Below, piece by piece: positions 4,995 through 5,199 of a DNA stretch of 5,199 nt. Numbering within the stretch: position 1 is the stretch's first letter; every line of letters begins with the position of its first letter. The position numbers and the translations under genes are program-made. This stretch comes from Coriobacteriales bacterium. Its GTDB lineage: Bacteria > Actinomycetota > Coriobacteriia > Coriobacteriales > CADBOM01. The notes below the pieces were generated by a model. It was not told where the DNA came from. It did no database searches and worked only from the letters and a program-made list of their open reading frames with translations. Location: contig JAFWGD010000039.1 in assembly GCA_017515355.1 (NCBI GenBank), positions 1 to 5,199 of the forward strand. Reading direction: 5' to 3'.

Positions 4995-5027
4995 CGCCGC
5001 TCATTTAGAGCGGCGTTCTCATTTCCC
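4995..5027 (+). terminator. Rho-independent terminator after tRNA-His
   Basis: CGCCGCTC (4995-5002) pairs perfectly with GAGCGGCG (5008-5015) around the loop ATTTA, followed by TTCTCATTTCCC. It begins 13 bases after the tRNA's CCA. The U-tract is interrupted, but the eight-pair GC-rich stem is strong. It implies tRNA-His and tRNA-Lys are separate transcription units. Confidence 0.75.
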
Positions 5028-5097
5028 AACCGGCTCGCTTCCAACCTTTGGCGAGGCGTATTGCGCGCCATTCGCCGCCATAGCACAGCTTTTCTCT

Positions 5098-5125
5098 TTG
5101 ACCGCATAGCAAAAGCGGCTAATAT
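5098..5125 (+). promoter_or_regulatory. Candidate promoter of tRNA-Lys
   Basis: TTGACC (5098-5103, 5/6 to TTGACA) and TAATAT (5120-5125, 4/6 to TATAAT) are 16 bp apart. Standard spacing places transcription start at about 5132, the first base of the mature tRNA. The spacer holds the short inverted repeat CCGC (5102-5105) / GCGG (5115-5118). No other convincing promoter is seen between the terminator at 4995-5027 and the tRNA. Confidence 0.5.
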
Positions 5126-5131
5126 GTCTTT

Positions 5132-5199
5132 GGGCCGTTAGCTCAGATGGTAGAGCAGGGGACTCTTAATCCCAAGGTCAAGGGTTCGACCCCCTTACG
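5132..5199 (+). tRNA. tRNA-Lys (anticodon CTT), 3' end outside window
   Basis: The visible part folds as a tRNA: acceptor 5' strand GGGCCGT (5132-5138), D stem GCTC/GAGC, anticodon stem GGGGA/TCCCA (outermost pair G-A mismatched), loop CTCTTAA with anticodon CTT at 5165-5167, variable AGGTC, T stem AAGGG/CCCTT with loop TTCGACC. The last bases ACG begin the 3' acceptor strand, pairing with CGT at 5136-5138. Four acceptor bases, the discriminator and the CCA end lie beyond the right edge. It reads AAG lysine codons. Confidence 0.95.

Noticed and set aside
4904..5199. tRNA genes as an attachment site for an integrated element
   Set aside because: No integrase gene and no duplicated tRNA 3' end are visible in the window, and the tRNA-Lys 3' end lies outside it.

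Overview
The window reads as a stretch of chromosome from a moderately GC-rich bacterium (visually about 57% G+C in genes, clearly lower in the gaps). Gene content and protein style would fit a high-GC Gram-positive such as a member of the Coriobacteriia (Actinomycetota). That placement is an impression, not a proof: there is no rRNA or other taxonomic marker here. No phage, transposon, CRISPR or plasmid signal is visible.

Layout. (1) Minus strand, 1-1174: murA, cut by the left edge, the first committed enzyme of peptidoglycan precursor synthesis. (2) Minus strand, 1250-2419: a secreted, membrane-anchored protein whose outer domain looks like a bactofilin-type beta-helix. It lies 75 bp upstream of murA in the same direction, although murA appears to have its own promoter in that gap. 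(3) A 466-bp divergent intergenic region, 2420-2885. Its right half is the promoter and a structured leader of a TetR-type regulator, with a perfect 10-bp inverted repeat, a GNRA-loop hairpin and a candidate leader ORF that has a better ribosome-binding site than the regulator. (4) Plus strand, 2886-3479: the TetR/AcrR-type regulator, followed by a strong hairpin that is probably a terminator. (5) Plus strand, 3754-4089: a small Cro/C1-type HTH regulator resembling controller (C) proteins of restriction-modification systems, but with no restriction-modification genes nearby. (6) Minus strand, 4086-4826: a class I glutamine-amidotransferase-like hydrolase (peptidase C26, PuuD-like), convergent with the HTH gene and sharing the four bases CTAG, which hold both stop codons. 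(7) Plus strand: tRNA-His(GTG) at 4904-4981 with its own terminator, then tRNA-Lys(CTT) from 5132, cut by the right edge.

The genes do not form one pathway. The left half is cell-envelope related (murA plus an envelope scaffold-like protein), the middle holds two stand-alone regulators, and the right holds a housekeeping-type hydrolase and two tRNA genes. I found no convincing new multi-gene system. The points most worth a second look are the exported bactofilin-like protein, the structured leader of the TetR gene, the orphan C-protein-like regulator, and the tRNA-Lys promoter whose predicted start falls on the first base of the mature tRNA.
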